NCBI GenBank assembly: GCA_014529615.1
Contig: JAABVD010000009.1
Span: 1-35,097 of the forward strand
Length of the DNA stretch: 35,097 bases
Direction: 5' to 3'
Source of the DNA: Opitutia bacterium
Lineage (GTDB): Bacteria > Verrucomicrobiota > Verrucomicrobiia > Opitutales > UBA2995
In this document: piece by piece, positions 24,835-34,232 of the stretch
Layout: every line of letters begins with the position of its first letter
Position numbering within the stretch: the first letter of the stretch is position 1
Notes under the pieces: model-generated
Seen by the model: only the letters and a program-made list of their open reading frames with translations
Database searches by the model: none
Told to the model about the DNA's origin: nothing
Made by a program: the position numbers and the translations under genes

Positions 24835-27800
24835 TCAACCCCTTACCCTGCTCGGAACCCTCTTCACTTCATCCGTGAGAAGTGCGGCCCCCTTTTCCCA
24901 TACCTCGTCGCGGGTTATTTCTCCGCTCCGGATCTTGGCCAGAATTTGTTTCTGGGTGCCGTAGTCGATATTCTTCTGCCCGGCGCGCGATTGCATCATG
25001 CGCCAAGCCTTGCGGCGTTCCACCACGAAGAGCACCATCTGCCGGGAAAGGCTCATGTAGACCAGATTTTTTCTGGCGTCTTCCACCAGGATGTAGACCC
25101 CGAAGTCCGGCACGTAGGCGCGGGCGTCGCTCCTCAGATAGCGTTTATTGACCACATCCTTTTGCTCCACGCACCAGATCAGGTTATCCAGGAAGATGAG
25201 GTCCTTGCTCTGTTCTTCCGTTATGCGTTTGAGGTGGCGCCGGAAGCGGCCCTCGGTGGCGGCCCAATGGGCCGTGGTGAAATTGTATCGCTGCTTGTTG
25301 GACTTGTACCGGGCTATCATCCAATCCCGGTTGGGATTTCGGTTGCCTTTGATACTGAAGGATTCCTCGTAGGTTTCTCCCAGATCGGGATTGAAGACAA
25401 ACTCGGGAAGGCCGCGGCTATCCCGAATCCATACGGCCTGGCGGGTAGCCATGTCGTCACCCACTCCATGTTCCGGCTGACAGGTGGTGAAGCAGAGATG
25501 AAAAGAAGTTCCCCTGTATTCCAGGCCTTCCAGGATGGAACTGTACAATTTGGGAACGTCCGCCATGGAAACCTGTGAAACGTAGGGTGAACCGTGGCCA
25601 CTGACAAAGGATTCCGCCACGTTCTTCATTTCGACCAGTTTTCCCTGGGAGGCTGCCCCCAGTTGGTTCATGTCGAACCCGCCCGTCATGGGGGAGGAGT
25701 CGGAATTTTGACCACCCGTGTTGGAATAGACCTGGGTGTCCAGCATGAGCATTTTCACATTGGGGCGGTTTTGCAGGATGACCTTGGATACGTTCTGGTA
25801 GCCTATGTCCCCCATGGCCCCGTCGCCTCCCACACACCAGACTTTGGGCATTTCCCTGATTTCCCGATCGGTCATCAGAGTGTCGCTGAAGTGAGTGTAG
25901 TCAAAGTGGTCCACCTCGGTGAGCCGGTCGTCCTCCAACAAATGATCGGTGAGACGTTCGGGAATAACCGAGGTTCGAGCGTTATCCAGAATAAAGCTTT
26001 CCCCCATGAGCCAGGAAATGGTGGCTCCGTCCTGGAACAGAGAATTCATCCAGGGGTAGGGATGTGGATTATTGGGAGGGGTGGAACCGTAGACGGTATT
26101 GCAACCGGTGTGCGCCCCCATTGCCATGACGGACATGCCGTTGTCCAGACCTCCGTCAAGAGTCTGGATGTGCTTGTGGTTGAAGGCGTCCTGGCGCATT
26201 ACCGCCACTATGGCGTCGACCGTCTCCTTATCCGAAATTTCCCCATGCCGGGCGAGCCGCGCATCGGTATCTTCATCGCTGTCACCACCCAGCCCCATCA
26301 AAACATGGGCCGTGGTCCGCTTGAAAAATTGATAGGCTTCTTCGTCTTCAGCCTTCAGGGCGGCAAGCCGCTCTTCCCCTTCCTTTTCAAGTCGGCACGC
26401 CTTGTTCATCAGGCGGTCCGATTTGGAGTGGTAGAGGGGTCGCATGTAAGCTTCCGTGACGGAGGCCAAGGCGTGGAGCACCGATTTTTCTCCACAACCG
26501 GCGCAGGCGCCATCTCCGGATGCCAGGGCCTTGTAGGCGCCGGTCATCATCATCAAATTCCGCAGGGTGGCGGGACGGGACTCCTTGGGGGCGTCCACGT
26601 TGTAAAAACCCAGGTATTTTTCGTTGGTTTCGGGCAGGATATCGAGGAAAGCCGAGGCCGTCAGGACACGGGCATTGTTGACTTCGGTGTCCGGTTGCAT
26701 GCGCAAGGCATCGTGATCTCCACATTCGGTGACGCATTCACCGCAACCCTTGCAGAGGTCGGATACAAAAATGGAAAAGATCCCCCCTTCACCGGGAGAC
26801 TTGCGTTCCCTGGTGCCGAAGATGGCGTTGACTTTGTTGTAGGCCAGGGGGAGTTGCTCTACTATGGCCTGGAATTCCCCCTTCGATGGCTCGGAAATGT
26901 CGGCAATTCGGTTCACCTCCCGGGTCAGGATGGAAGGCAGGGGTGTCTTCTCCTTGGCTTTGATGGAGTTCCGCATGATTTCCCGGGCCGCCGCGTCAAT
27001 GCCTGGAATGGCTTCGATCATTTTGGCGCGGTCTTCCTCGTTGGAAACATAATTGTTGAATGCGGTTTCCAGGATGGTTCCCAGTTCCTGGGTGGTGGTC
27101 GGAAGTGCGGTATCGGGGCAGGCCGTTATACAGGCCATGCATTGGGTGCAATTCTCGGCTATGAAGACCGGTGTTTCCCGGCGCGCTCCGTACTTGGATG
27201 CGGTAGCGCCCGTTGCGGCCGCCATCACCCCGACTGAGGCCAAGGGGGAGGCCGGTTGGTTATAGCCCAGGCCCGAACGGTATTCCGCGTCGAAGGTTTC
27301 CGTTTTGTACATCGGAATACGCTCCTCCTGTCGGGCCGGTTTCGGGGTGGAGCATCCGAGCGGACCACAATCCCCGGAGGAATCGACGTTGGGGATGAGG
27401 ACCTCCCCGCGCATCTGGGAACGGTCGGGAGCCCCCAAATCGCCGTAGGTCACCTCCATCAGGCGCTCCCCTCCCTGGGTCATCACCTGCATGTTGGATT
27501 CTACCACGGCTTGCCCGAAACGACCGAACTTCTTCACATATTGGGCCCGCACGATTTGGCGGTAATGTTCTTCCGTAATGTCAAAATCGGCCAGCAGAGA
27601 GGAAAGTTTAAAGAAGGCTCCGAGGAAGGAATTGCCCTGCATGCGGAGCTGCAGTTCCGGCCGGGATGTAGCTCGTTTGGCAATATCGAAGCCGGGCAAT
27701 ATGAAGACGCGGATCTTTTTTTCGATTATGGTCTGGCGGGCCCGTGGAGGGATACGCTCCCAGGCGGTGGCCGGATCTTCATCCGATTCCCAGACGAATA

Positions 27801-29523
27801 TCCCGCCCTCCACCATTCCTTCCAGAGGATCGATGTGGGTAAAAGCTTTGGGGTCGCAGCAAAGGACGACATTGACATGGCGCAGGTCGCAGTTGACCCG
27901 GGCTCGGTCGGGGCTGGCCACGAGGAAAAATTCCGTCGGCGCGCCCTTCTTTTCCGAACCGTATTTGGGATTGGCCGAAATGTGGATGGTTTCCTCCGGG
28001 AGACCGTCTTCGTTTACGGTACCTTTCTTCTTCGACACCACATCGCCGATTTCACTGATAATTTCCGACAGGTTTTTGCCGGTGGTTATCATGCCCCAAC
28101 CCCCGATGGAGTGGAGGCGCACCGCAATGGATCCTTCCGGCAGCAGGGAGGGGGTTTCTTTGGAAACGACCCGGTAGGGATGGTCGATGCCCAAGGTGAA
28201 AAACGACTCGCCGTCGTCCCTGTGTTTTCCATCCTGGCGGGTGATTCTGCCAGTGGCATATTGCCAAGCCCCTAAAATGTCCTCCGGGCGGAAATCCCGC
28301 GAACCCAATCCATATATTCCGGAGAAAACGCGCGGCATTTTCTCCAAAATGATGTCTCCGAGGTGTTGATGGGCAAATTCGTCCTGGTTTTCCAGCGCTT
28401 TGGCCAGGGCTGTGCGGACGTCCCGGGCCAATGGGTTATCCCCGGCCATGGGCTCGTCGGTTCTCTCCAGGATTATGACGTTCTTTTTCCCGGCCAGGGC
28501 CTTGACCACGGCCGCCTCGGGGAAGGGCCGAATGACGTTGACGTGGATGACGCCCATTTCTTCCCCGTATTCCTCCTTCACGTAGTCGATGGCCGCCTCG
28601 ATATTCTCGGCGGAAGAGCCCAATGTGACGAATACGGTGTCCGCTTCGGCGGTGTTGTATTCGCTGACAAATCCGTAATAGCGTCCGGTCAAACGGGCGA
28701 ATTCGTCGTAAGCCTCCTGCAGGAAATCGAGGATGGGTTCAACGAAGTTGTTGCGGCGGGCCGCCACCCCGTTCATGTAGTGTTCCTGGTTTTGCACCGG
28801 CCCGATGAGGGCGGGATTCTGAAGGTCGATTACCTTGGGCACACGGCGACGCGTAGGACCGAAAAGTATCTTCTGCGACTCGGTCGGGCACTCGATAATA
28901 TCGTCGGGGGCTCCGAGGAACTCCCTCAGCAGTTCCGATTCGTGCTTGAAGAAAGATCTTTCCAGGTGGGTGGTGAGGAATCCGTCCTGGATATTGATCC
29001 CGGGTGTGAGTGAGTTCTCCGTGACCTTTCTTAAAATGAGAGCCTGGTCTGCCGCCTGCTGGGCATCCTTGGCGAACAACATGGTCCACCCCGTATCGAG
29101 GGCGGCATAGATGTCGTCGTGACCGCAGTGAACATTGAGGGCGTGTTTGGTCAAGGCCCGGGCTCCCACTTCCAGTATCATGGTGGAAAGTTTTCCCGGG
29201 GCGTGGTAAAATTGCTCGATGCCGTAAACAATGCCTTGGCCGGAAGTGAAATTGACCGTTCTTTTGCCGGTTATGGAGTAGGCAATCGCTCCCCCCTGGG
29301 CGGCGTGTTCCCCTTCGCATTCGATGGCAATCTTGGGCCGGCCGAAAACGTTCAGCATCCCCTCGGCGTAGGATTGCTGGTACATTTCTCCCTGTTCGGT
29401 GCTAGGGGTGATGGGATAGAAAATTCCCCCATCGGTAATACGGGCTTCCGTGAAGTAACTCACCAACTGGTTTCCGTTGGTGGTAACTCTGATTCCGGGA
29501 TATTTCGGTTTCGAAGCGATCAT
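24835..29523 (-). CDS. nifJ: Pyruvate:ferredoxin (flavodoxin) oxidoreductase, extended single-chain form
   Basis: A 1562-residue enzyme converting pyruvate and CoA to acetyl-CoA and CO2, with electrons passed to ferredoxin or flavodoxin. Domains in order: pyruvate-binding (start to ~230), domain II (to ~420), the gamma/EKR region, a two-cluster ferredoxin domain with CTQCMACITACP near residue 792 and CKGCGECVTECG near 924, and the TPP domain with ACAGCGEKS near 1006, GGDGAMGDIGYQN near 1231 and DTQVYSNTGGQNSDSS. Single-chain enzymes of this family are usually about 1170-1200 residues, so this is some 370 longer. The extra is spread over spacers, including ~120 residues between the two cluster motifs, and a C-terminal ~220-residue region. 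The substrate could be another 2-oxoacid. Confidence 0.93.
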   Translation of the reverse strand: MIASKPKYPGIRVTTNGNQLVSYFTEARITDGGIFYPITPSTEQGEMYQQSYAEGMLNVFGRPKIAIECEGEHAAQGGAIAYSITGKRTVNFTSGQGIVYGIEQFYHAPGKLSTMILEVGARALTKHALNVHCGHDDIYAALDTGWTMLFAKDAQQAADQALILRKVTENSLTPGINIQDGFLTTHLERSFFKHESELLREFLGAPDDIIECPTESQKILFGPTRRRVPKVIDLQNPALIGPVQNQEHYMNGVAARRNNFVEPILDFLQEAYDEFARLTGRYYGFVSEYNTAEADTVFVTLGSSAENIEAAIDYVKEEYGEEMGVIHVNVIRPFPEAAVVKALAGKKNVIILERTDEPMAGDNPLARDVRTALAKALENQDEFAHQHLGDIILEKMPRVFSGIYGLGSRDFRPEDILGAWQYATGRITRQDGKHRDDGESFFTLGIDHPYRVVSKETPSLLPEGSIAVRLHSIGGWGMITTGKNLSEIISEIGDVVSKKKGTVNEDGLPEETIHISANPKYGSEKKGAPTEFFLVASPDRARVNCDLRHVNVVLCCDPKAFTHIDPLEGMVEGGIFVWESDEDPATAWERIPPRARQTIIEKKIRVFILPGFDIAKRATSRPELQLRMQGNSFLGAFFKLSSLLADFDITEEHYRQIVRAQYVKKFGRFGQAVVESNMQVMTQGGERLMEVTYGDLGAPDRSQMRGEVLIPNVDSSGDCGPLGCSTPKPARQEERIPMYKTETFDAEYRSGLGYNQPASPLASVGVMAAATGATASKYGARRETPVFIAENCTQCMACITACPDTALPTTTQELGTILETAFNNYVSNEEDRAKMIEAIPGIDAAAREIMRNSIKAKEKTPLPSILTREVNRIADISEPSKGEFQAIVEQLPLAYNKVNAIFGTRERKSPGEGGIFSIFVSDLCKGCGECVTECGDHDALRMQPDTEVNNARVLTASAFLDILPETNEKYLGFYNVDAPKESRPATLRNLMMMTGAYKALASGDGACAGCGEKSVLHALASVTEAYMRPLYHSKSDRLMNKACRLEKEGEERLAALKAEDEEAYQFFKRTTAHVLMGLGGDSDEDTDARLARHGEISDKETVDAIVAVMRQDAFNHKHIQTLDGGLDNGMSVMAMGAHTGCNTVYGSTPPNNPHPYPWMNSLFQDGATISWLMGESFILDNARTSVIPERLTDHLLEDDRLTEVDHFDYTHFSDTLMTDREIREMPKVWCVGGDGAMGDIGYQNVSKVILQNRPNVKMLMLDTQVYSNTGGQNSDSSPMTGGFDMNQLGAASQGKLVEMKNVAESFVSGHGSPYVSQVSMADVPKLYSSILEGLEYRGTSFHLCFTTCQPEHGVGDDMATRQAVWIRDSRGLPEFVFNPDLGETYEESFSIKGNRNPNRDWMIARYKSNKQRYNFTTAHWAATEGRFRRHLKRITEEQSKDLIFLDNLIWCVEQKDVVNKRYLRSDARAYVPDFGVYILVEDARKNLVYMSLSRQMVLFVVERRKAWRMMQSRAGQKNIDYGTQKQILAKIRSGEITRDEVWEKGAALLTDEVKRVPSRVRG

Positions 29524-29795
29524 TATCTAATGTTCAGGGCGCCTTTTATTGTGCGGGGTTTGCCTTTAAGGTGCGGCTCTGGGAAGGGCTGGGAGACTAA
29601 GATAAGTAAACTAAGTAAACAAAGTTCCTCAATATTGCGGCAAAGTCCAGCAAAATTGCCATTTCTCGCCGCCTGTAAGGTTAAATTCAGGTTAAAAAAA
29701 GCATTTTATGTTTCAATTGTGTCTCTCGTGTCCAATGGAAATGAAGCCTGACATTTGATGTGTGCCGGGCTGTCGGGGTCAAGCCAGGAATGGCC
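29524..29795. other. AT-richer intergenic region upstream of nifJ
   Basis: 272 bases without a gene, between the divergent-tail ArsR-methyltransferase stop and the nifJ start. It is richer in A+T than its surroundings and includes a short repeat AAGTAAACTAAGTAAAC near 29605 and AGGTTAA twice near 29678-29694. The nifJ promoter must lie here, but I cannot fix a -35/-10 pair with confidence. Confidence 0.45.
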
Positions 29796-30743
29796 TTACC
29801 TGATTCCGGAGGCCAGCAAGGTTTCAAAAAACGGTTCGGTTGTTTCCTGGGCCACGACCGACACCTCGACCTGTTCAAACCCGGCGTCTTTCAACCAACT
29901 GTAAATCTGGTTTTGGGAAAATCCCAGCCACCGATCGGCGTACATCTCCCTGGCTTTTTCGAACTGGTGTTCCAGGAGGTCGAGGACGATGATCCGCCCC
30001 CCCGGTTTCACAATACGGAAGGCTTCCTTCAGGGCGGTAAGGGGATGGTTGGCGTGGTGCAAGGCTTGGCTGAAGAGGGCCAAATCGACCTCCTCGTCGG
30101 GCAGGGGCACTTTTTCGATATCCCCGAGTTTGTAGAACAGGTTGGTAAACCCGTTTTTTTCGGCCAGGGCCGCCCCCACTTCCACCATGCGCCGCGAGTT
30201 GTCGATGCAATATACTTTTTCAGCCCGCCGGGCCAGGAGTTGGGAGAGGAATCCTTCCCCCGCTCCCAGATCGGCGATGGTTATGGGAGGGGCAATTTTC
30301 AAGAGAAAGTGCCCGATGGCCTCCCAGGAACGTCCGGGGCATTTGTATTTGTCGATGTTTCCCGCCACCGCGTTAAAAAATGCTTCCGATAATTTTCGGC
30401 GTTCATCCAGGACCCGACCGAGGTTCTGTAAATCGGTCTTGGCCTGATCCTGCTGGGCGAAGGATTCACAAACCACTTGTAGCAGTTTTCGCCTCTCCCG
30501 GGGCATGGAACGGTTCAGAACGTAAAAACTTTTCTTGCCGTCCTTCCGGTCGATGACCAATTCGCCTTGTCGGAGCAGTCCCAGGTGAGAGGAAATGCGC
30601 GACTGCCCCATGCCGAGAATATCCTGCAACTCGGCCACGGACAGTTCTTCTTTTTCAAGTAAACCAAGCAGTCGGAGGCGGGTCGGGTCGGCTAATAACT
30701 TTAAGGTATCGGCTGTGTCCACTTGGTGGAGCGGGGTGAACAA
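29796..30743 (-). CDS. ArsR-family regulator fused to a SAM-dependent methyltransferase
   Basis: A 315-residue two-domain protein. Residues ~8-85 form an ArsR winged helix (LADPTRLRLLGLLEKEELSVAELQDILGMGQSRISSHLGLL), with no metal-binding cysteine pair in the recognition helix. Residues ~140-315 form a class I methyltransferase, with motif I IADLGAGEGFLSQLLA and GGRIIVLDLLEHQ. Such fusions occur in several bacteria, sometimes near methionine/SAM-cycle genes, and may sense SAM or SAH (inference). The start appears to be TTG at 30743; the first ATG lies at residue 45, within the helix-turn-helix. The next gene upstream is greA, with element copy C in between. Confidence 0.87.
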   Translation of the reverse strand: MFTPLHQVDTADTLKLLADPTRLRLLGLLEKEELSVAELQDILGMGQSRISSHLGLLRQGELVIDRKDGKKSFYVLNRSMPRERRKLLQVVCESFAQQDQAKTDLQNLGRVLDERRKLSEAFFNAVAGNIDKYKCPGRSWEAIGHFLLKIAPPITIADLGAGEGFLSQLLARRAEKVYCIDNSRRMVEVGAALAEKNGFTNLFYKLGDIEKVPLPDEEVDLALFSQALHHANHPLTALKEAFRIVKPGGRIIVLDLLEHQFEKAREMYADRWLGFSQNQIYSWLKDAGFEQVEVSVVAQETTEPFFETLLASGIR

Positions 30744-30782
30744 ATTACCTGGCCCCCATTTCTCGCCAGTGAGATTTGGGGG

Positions 30783-31023
30783 TTAGCCCGCGTGTCTCAC
30801 AAAATGCGTAGCGAACGAACGAAGATCGAGTGCTGGTGTGGGCTTCGCGCTGATGAGCGGATGAAGCTGTGCCTGTCCGGTCGTAGCCCTTGGGCGAAGC
30901 CGGATCGACACCTGCAAAGTCGGCCTGCAACTGTGCGAAGCACGGGCAGGCGAATCCAACGAAGTCCGCGCCAGTGCCGGAATTCCGGAGCGCAGTAGAA
31001 TATTTGTGAGACATGCGGGTTAG
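30783..31023 (+). mobile_element. MITE-like element, copy C (233 bp between TTAG repeats)
   Basis: Element 30787-31019 flanked by TTAG at 30783-30786 and 31020-31023. This target copy is not a palindrome, so it shows that the 4 bases are a direct target duplication and not part of the inverted repeat. Terminal repeats read CCCGCGTGTCTCACAAA and CCCGCATGTCTCACAAA, one mismatch. The interior follows copy A closely, with about 25 extra bases near 30923-30949. The right TTAG contains the stop codon of greA (TAA on the minus strand). No transposase gene is present. Confidence 0.93.
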
Positions 31024-32867
31024 AGGTCAATGTAGCGGGAAATGGATTTGAGGTTCCATTTTTCAGAATGTCCCTCCACTTCAACTTCCACCTCCGAGTC
31101 GGCTGATCGACCGATGAGTTGCTGGGCCAGGGGCGTCTTATAAGAGAGGATATTAGCCTGGGGATCGCTGTCCCATGCACCCAGGATATGGTAAGTGGAC
31201 GATTTCCCTGTGCGCCCTTCCACCACCACCACGGTGCATCCTATGCCCACCACGTCGGTGGGAGCTTGGGTGAAATCGGTCACTCTGGCCGTGGACAGTT
31301 CGCGCTCCAATAGGGTCTTGCGAGCCAATAGGGTGAATTGGTCCTGCCGCGCCATCTTGAATTCGGCGTTTTCGGTCAGGTCGCCGTGTTCCCGGGCCGC
31401 GGCAATGGCCAGCTTGTTTTCCGGGATCTTTTCCTTGACCAGAACATCGTACTCCTTCTTGCGGACATCGTAGCTATTTTGGGATACATATACGATGCTG
31501 TCCTCAGGGGGTTTCACCGAGCTGTCGACCAGGCTTTGCACGTTGGGGAAAAGTTTAATGATGCGGGCCAAAATCGATTTTTTGGTCAACTCCTCGAATC
31601 CCTGATTAATGAGGAGGGAGTTGGCCAGGTCCCTTGCCGTTTCGGGATCGGCTTCGGCCAGGAGGTCACCGATCAGTTCCCGGTCCTCCGATAAACGGTC
31701 AGCCAATGGCACCCGGCGGGTTCCGGAGGATTGCAGGGACTCGTAATCAATGGAAAAAAGAATGGCCACAAAGAGCCGTGGGTTGATCAGGTCGGCCAAA
31801 AGCTTGGAAAATTTGCGCGAGTTCCGGTTTTTTATGATCCATATCAGGACCGGGGCCTTGAGCTTCTGTTCAACCAACCAGCGTTCGAGCATTTCCTTTA
31901 TTTCCTGCAAGGATGCTTTTTCATACAGGAAATTGATGCTCTCATTGGTGAATTTTCCTTTGCTGCTTTTGAACAGATCCAGAACGGTCCCCGTCCAGGA
32001 ATCGGGTTGGTTCGATTCAATCAATTCCAGGAGCTTGGTCTGATAGGGGCCGGGCAATTCATTGGCCAAGGCATCCAGGGCGGGAGCTTCCTCCACCAAT
32101 TTTTCCGGCAGGGGTTCGATGTTGGTTTCCCGGCCCAGGAGGGTCAGAACCTCATCTCTGACCCAGGCGGCGTGGAGTTTTTCCAGCAGGTTCAACTGGT
32201 GAGTTTCCTCCAGGAACCGCGAAAAGTCCTCAATGAGTTCCGAAAGGTGCACCTTGACCGCCGAGTTTGTTCGAGCCGAGGCAACCAATTCCTCGACCAG
32301 TTTTAATTTTCGCGATGCGGAGTTGGTTTTAAAGTAGGCATCGAAAACTTCGTCCTCCCGGTTGACCGGTTCGTCGCGAATGAAATAGGGGTCGGTCCGA
32401 CGAACGGGCATGCCGATACGCGAGTCCTTGGCCACCTGTTTTTTCGCGGCCGTCCACCACCTTTTGGCCTTGGGCATACCCAAAAGGAGTTTTAGGATTT
32501 TGTTGATTTCCTGGTCGGACCCCTTCTGGTCGGGCAGATGGGCCAGGATTTCAAAGACGATATCCGTCCGTTTTTTGGCAATCATGTGCTTGACCGTATC
32601 CGGCTCCATCCTTTGGCGGGCCAGGATGTGATTATCCGGCAATACTTGCAAGGTATTGACACAAAATGCGGGATCCATGGGGTGTCCCTCTTTTTCCTCG
32701 AAGTTTATAATGAGCCGATTATCTTCAGCCCTATAAGCCTCGATTTGGCCAAAACCCCAACTGCGATGAATGCAGAAGCGGCCAGGCTGCATGGCAAGCA
32801 ATTTTTCCTTTGCATGCTTTAGCCCCGGGCTTTGTTGGATCAGCGCTTGAACCGCCTCTTCGTTCAT
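31020..32867 (-). CDS. greA: Transcription elongation factor GreA, long form
   Basis: About 615 residues from the ATG at 32867 (MNEEAVQALIQQ); a longer frame from 32930 adds 21 residues with no clear support. The C-terminal ~155 residues are a complete GreA: the coiled-coil tip segment AREHGDLTENAEF with the acidic pair that enters the polymerase secondary channel, then the C-terminal FKBP-like domain (GCTVVVVEGRTGKSSTYHI to SRYIDL). GreA stimulates transcript cleavage by paused polymerase. The N-terminal ~440 residues are helical, with a WGFGQIEAYRAEDNRLIINF tudor-like beginning. Long GreA proteins are known in Chlamydia, a relative in the PVC group. The element next to its stop codon does not damage it. 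Confidence 0.9.
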   Translation of the reverse strand: MNEEAVQALIQQSPGLKHAKEKLLAMQPGRFCIHRSWGFGQIEAYRAEDNRLIINFEEKEGHPMDPAFCVNTLQVLPDNHILARQRMEPDTVKHMIAKKRTDIVFEILAHLPDQKGSDQEINKILKLLLGMPKAKRWWTAAKKQVAKDSRIGMPVRRTDPYFIRDEPVNREDEVFDAYFKTNSASRKLKLVEELVASARTNSAVKVHLSELIEDFSRFLEETHQLNLLEKLHAAWVRDEVLTLLGRETNIEPLPEKLVEEAPALDALANELPGPYQTKLLELIESNQPDSWTGTVLDLFKSSKGKFTNESINFLYEKASLQEIKEMLERWLVEQKLKAPVLIWIIKNRNSRKFSKLLADLINPRLFVAILFSIDYESLQSSGTRRVPLADRLSEDRELIGDLLAEADPETARDLANSLLINQGFEELTKKSILARIIKLFPNVQSLVDSSVKPPEDSIVYVSQNSYDVRKKEYDVLVKEKIPENKLAIAAAREHGDLTENAEFKMARQDQFTLLARKTLLERELSTARVTDFTQAPTDVVGIGCTVVVVEGRTGKSSTYHILGAWDSDPQANILSYKTPLAQQLIGRSADSEVEVEVEGHSEKWNLKSISRYIDL

Positions 32868-32930
32868 AAATGAATGGATTTTAGGAGTATACCAGGATTT
32901 GAAAGCTATTGTGCGACACCCTTCCATCAA

Positions 32931-34232
32931 ATGTCAAAGTTAGATCATCATTCATCTTCCCGGTCTTGGCAGGTATCCGTTCAGGTCATTGAGCGCTTTC
33001 TCAAATCTTCCCCCAAACTCGATGAACTCCTCTCCGGGGGCGCACGGCATTTGCCCGAGGGGCAGGTGGCCCGGGTCCATTTCCTGTCCTATGGAGTGGT
33101 TCGCCATCTCGGGCGCTTGAAAGCGCTCATCGCCGAGGTGGCCCGACGTCCCCCCAAACGCATGTGTCAGGCCCTCCTGCTCGTAACCATCTGGGAATGG
33201 TTGCAGTCGGACGACATCTTAAAACCCAAGGTTGTGCACCATGCCGTAGAGCGTGCCAAAGCCCTTCTGGGCGAGCCGGAATCAGCCTTTGTCAACGCGG
33301 TATTGCGACAGTTGCCCAAAGCTGTGGCAAGGGAGCCGGATTCCCGGAAGTCCCTGCCGGCCCTGGCCCGGATTAACAGTCACCCGGAATGGCTCTTGCG
33401 CCGCTATGGACAGCGCTACGGGCAAAGGGCCACTGCCAAGTGGAGCCAATGGAATCAGCGCATACCCAAGATTTACTGTCACATTTTGGGGGATCCCACG
33501 GGGCTGCCGGAGGAATTAATTCCGACCGACTGGCCCGGTTTCTATCGGGTTTCGGGAAATTTGCGCAATGCCGCAGGAAATCTTCTCCGGGATGGAAGGG
33601 CTTATATTCAGGATCCCTCCACCCGGTTGGGACCATCCCTCATCTCTGGTGAGCGGGTCAGGAGCATCCTCGACCTGTGTGCGGCGCCGGGCGGAAAAAG
33701 CATTCACTTGTTGAAATGCCTGGAGGCTTCGGGTGGCCTGCTCGTTTCAGTGGACCTGCCCGGACCTCGCTTCGATCGAATGAAAATGAATCTGGCCCGC
33801 TACGGCGTGGAGGGCGTCCGAAAGCGGCAGATTCCGGCCGATGTCTTGCAATTGAAGGGGAAAGACCTCCCCCTGGAACAGTTTGATTGCGTTTATCTGG
33901 ATGTGCCCTGCTCCAATTCCGGAGTTTTTCAACGTCGGCCCGATGCCAAATACCGGATGGGGCAAGATTCCCTGACCCGACTCATCGCCCTACAGGAAAA
34001 GCTGATTGGGGCCGCGGCCCGATTTGTCGGTCCGGAAGGGCGGTTGATTTACAGCACCTGCAGTATCGATTTCGAGGAGAATGCTGGAGTGGTCTCCCGT
34101 TTCCTGGATCGGCATGGGGATCGATTCCGGGAAGTCGGCCGGATTATTTCCCTCCCCTGGGAAAGTGGGCACGATGGTTGCGGCGCCTTTGCCCTGCAGC
34201 GTCTTAACCCGCATGTATCACAAAATGCGTAG
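32931..34232 (+). CDS. rsmB: 16S rRNA (cytosine-5) methyltransferase RsmB
   Basis: About 433 residues from the ATG at 32931 (MSKLDHHSS); the frame is open from 32874 but that part adds nothing recognisable. The N-terminal ~150 residues resemble NusB. The C-terminal catalytic domain has the SAM loop CAAPGGKSIHLLK and the two cysteines of RNA m5C methyltransferases in DVPCSNSGVF and YSTCSIDFEENAG. It methylates C967 of 16S rRNA in E. coli. The last eight residues or so are encoded by element copy D, which supplies the stop; without the element the frame would end about four codons after QRL as KSGP. Confidence 0.93.
   Translation: MSKLDHHSSSRSWQVSVQVIERFLKSSPKLDELLSGGARHLPEGQVARVHFLSYGVVRHLGRLKALIAEVARRPPKRMCQALLLVTIWEWLQSDDILKPKVVHHAVERAKALLGEPESAFVNAVLRQLPKAVAREPDSRKSLPALARINSHPEWLLRRYGQRYGQRATAKWSQWNQRIPKIYCHILGDPTGLPEELIPTDWPGFYRVSGNLRNAAGNLLRDGRAYIQDPSTRLGPSLISGERVRSILDLCAAPGGKSIHLLKCLEASGGLLVSVDLPGPRFDRMKMNLARYGVEGVRKRQIPADVLQLKGKDLPLEQFDCVYLDVPCSNSGVFQRRPDAKYRMGQDSLTRLIALQEKLIGAAARFVGPEGRLIYSTCSIDFEENAGVVSRFLDRHGDRFREVGRIISLPWESGHDGCGAFALQRLNPHVSQNA

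Noticed and set aside
25594-27237. A 547-codon plus-strand open frame opposite nifJ
   Set aside because: Antisense shadow of a well-conserved enzyme gene; no recognisable domain.
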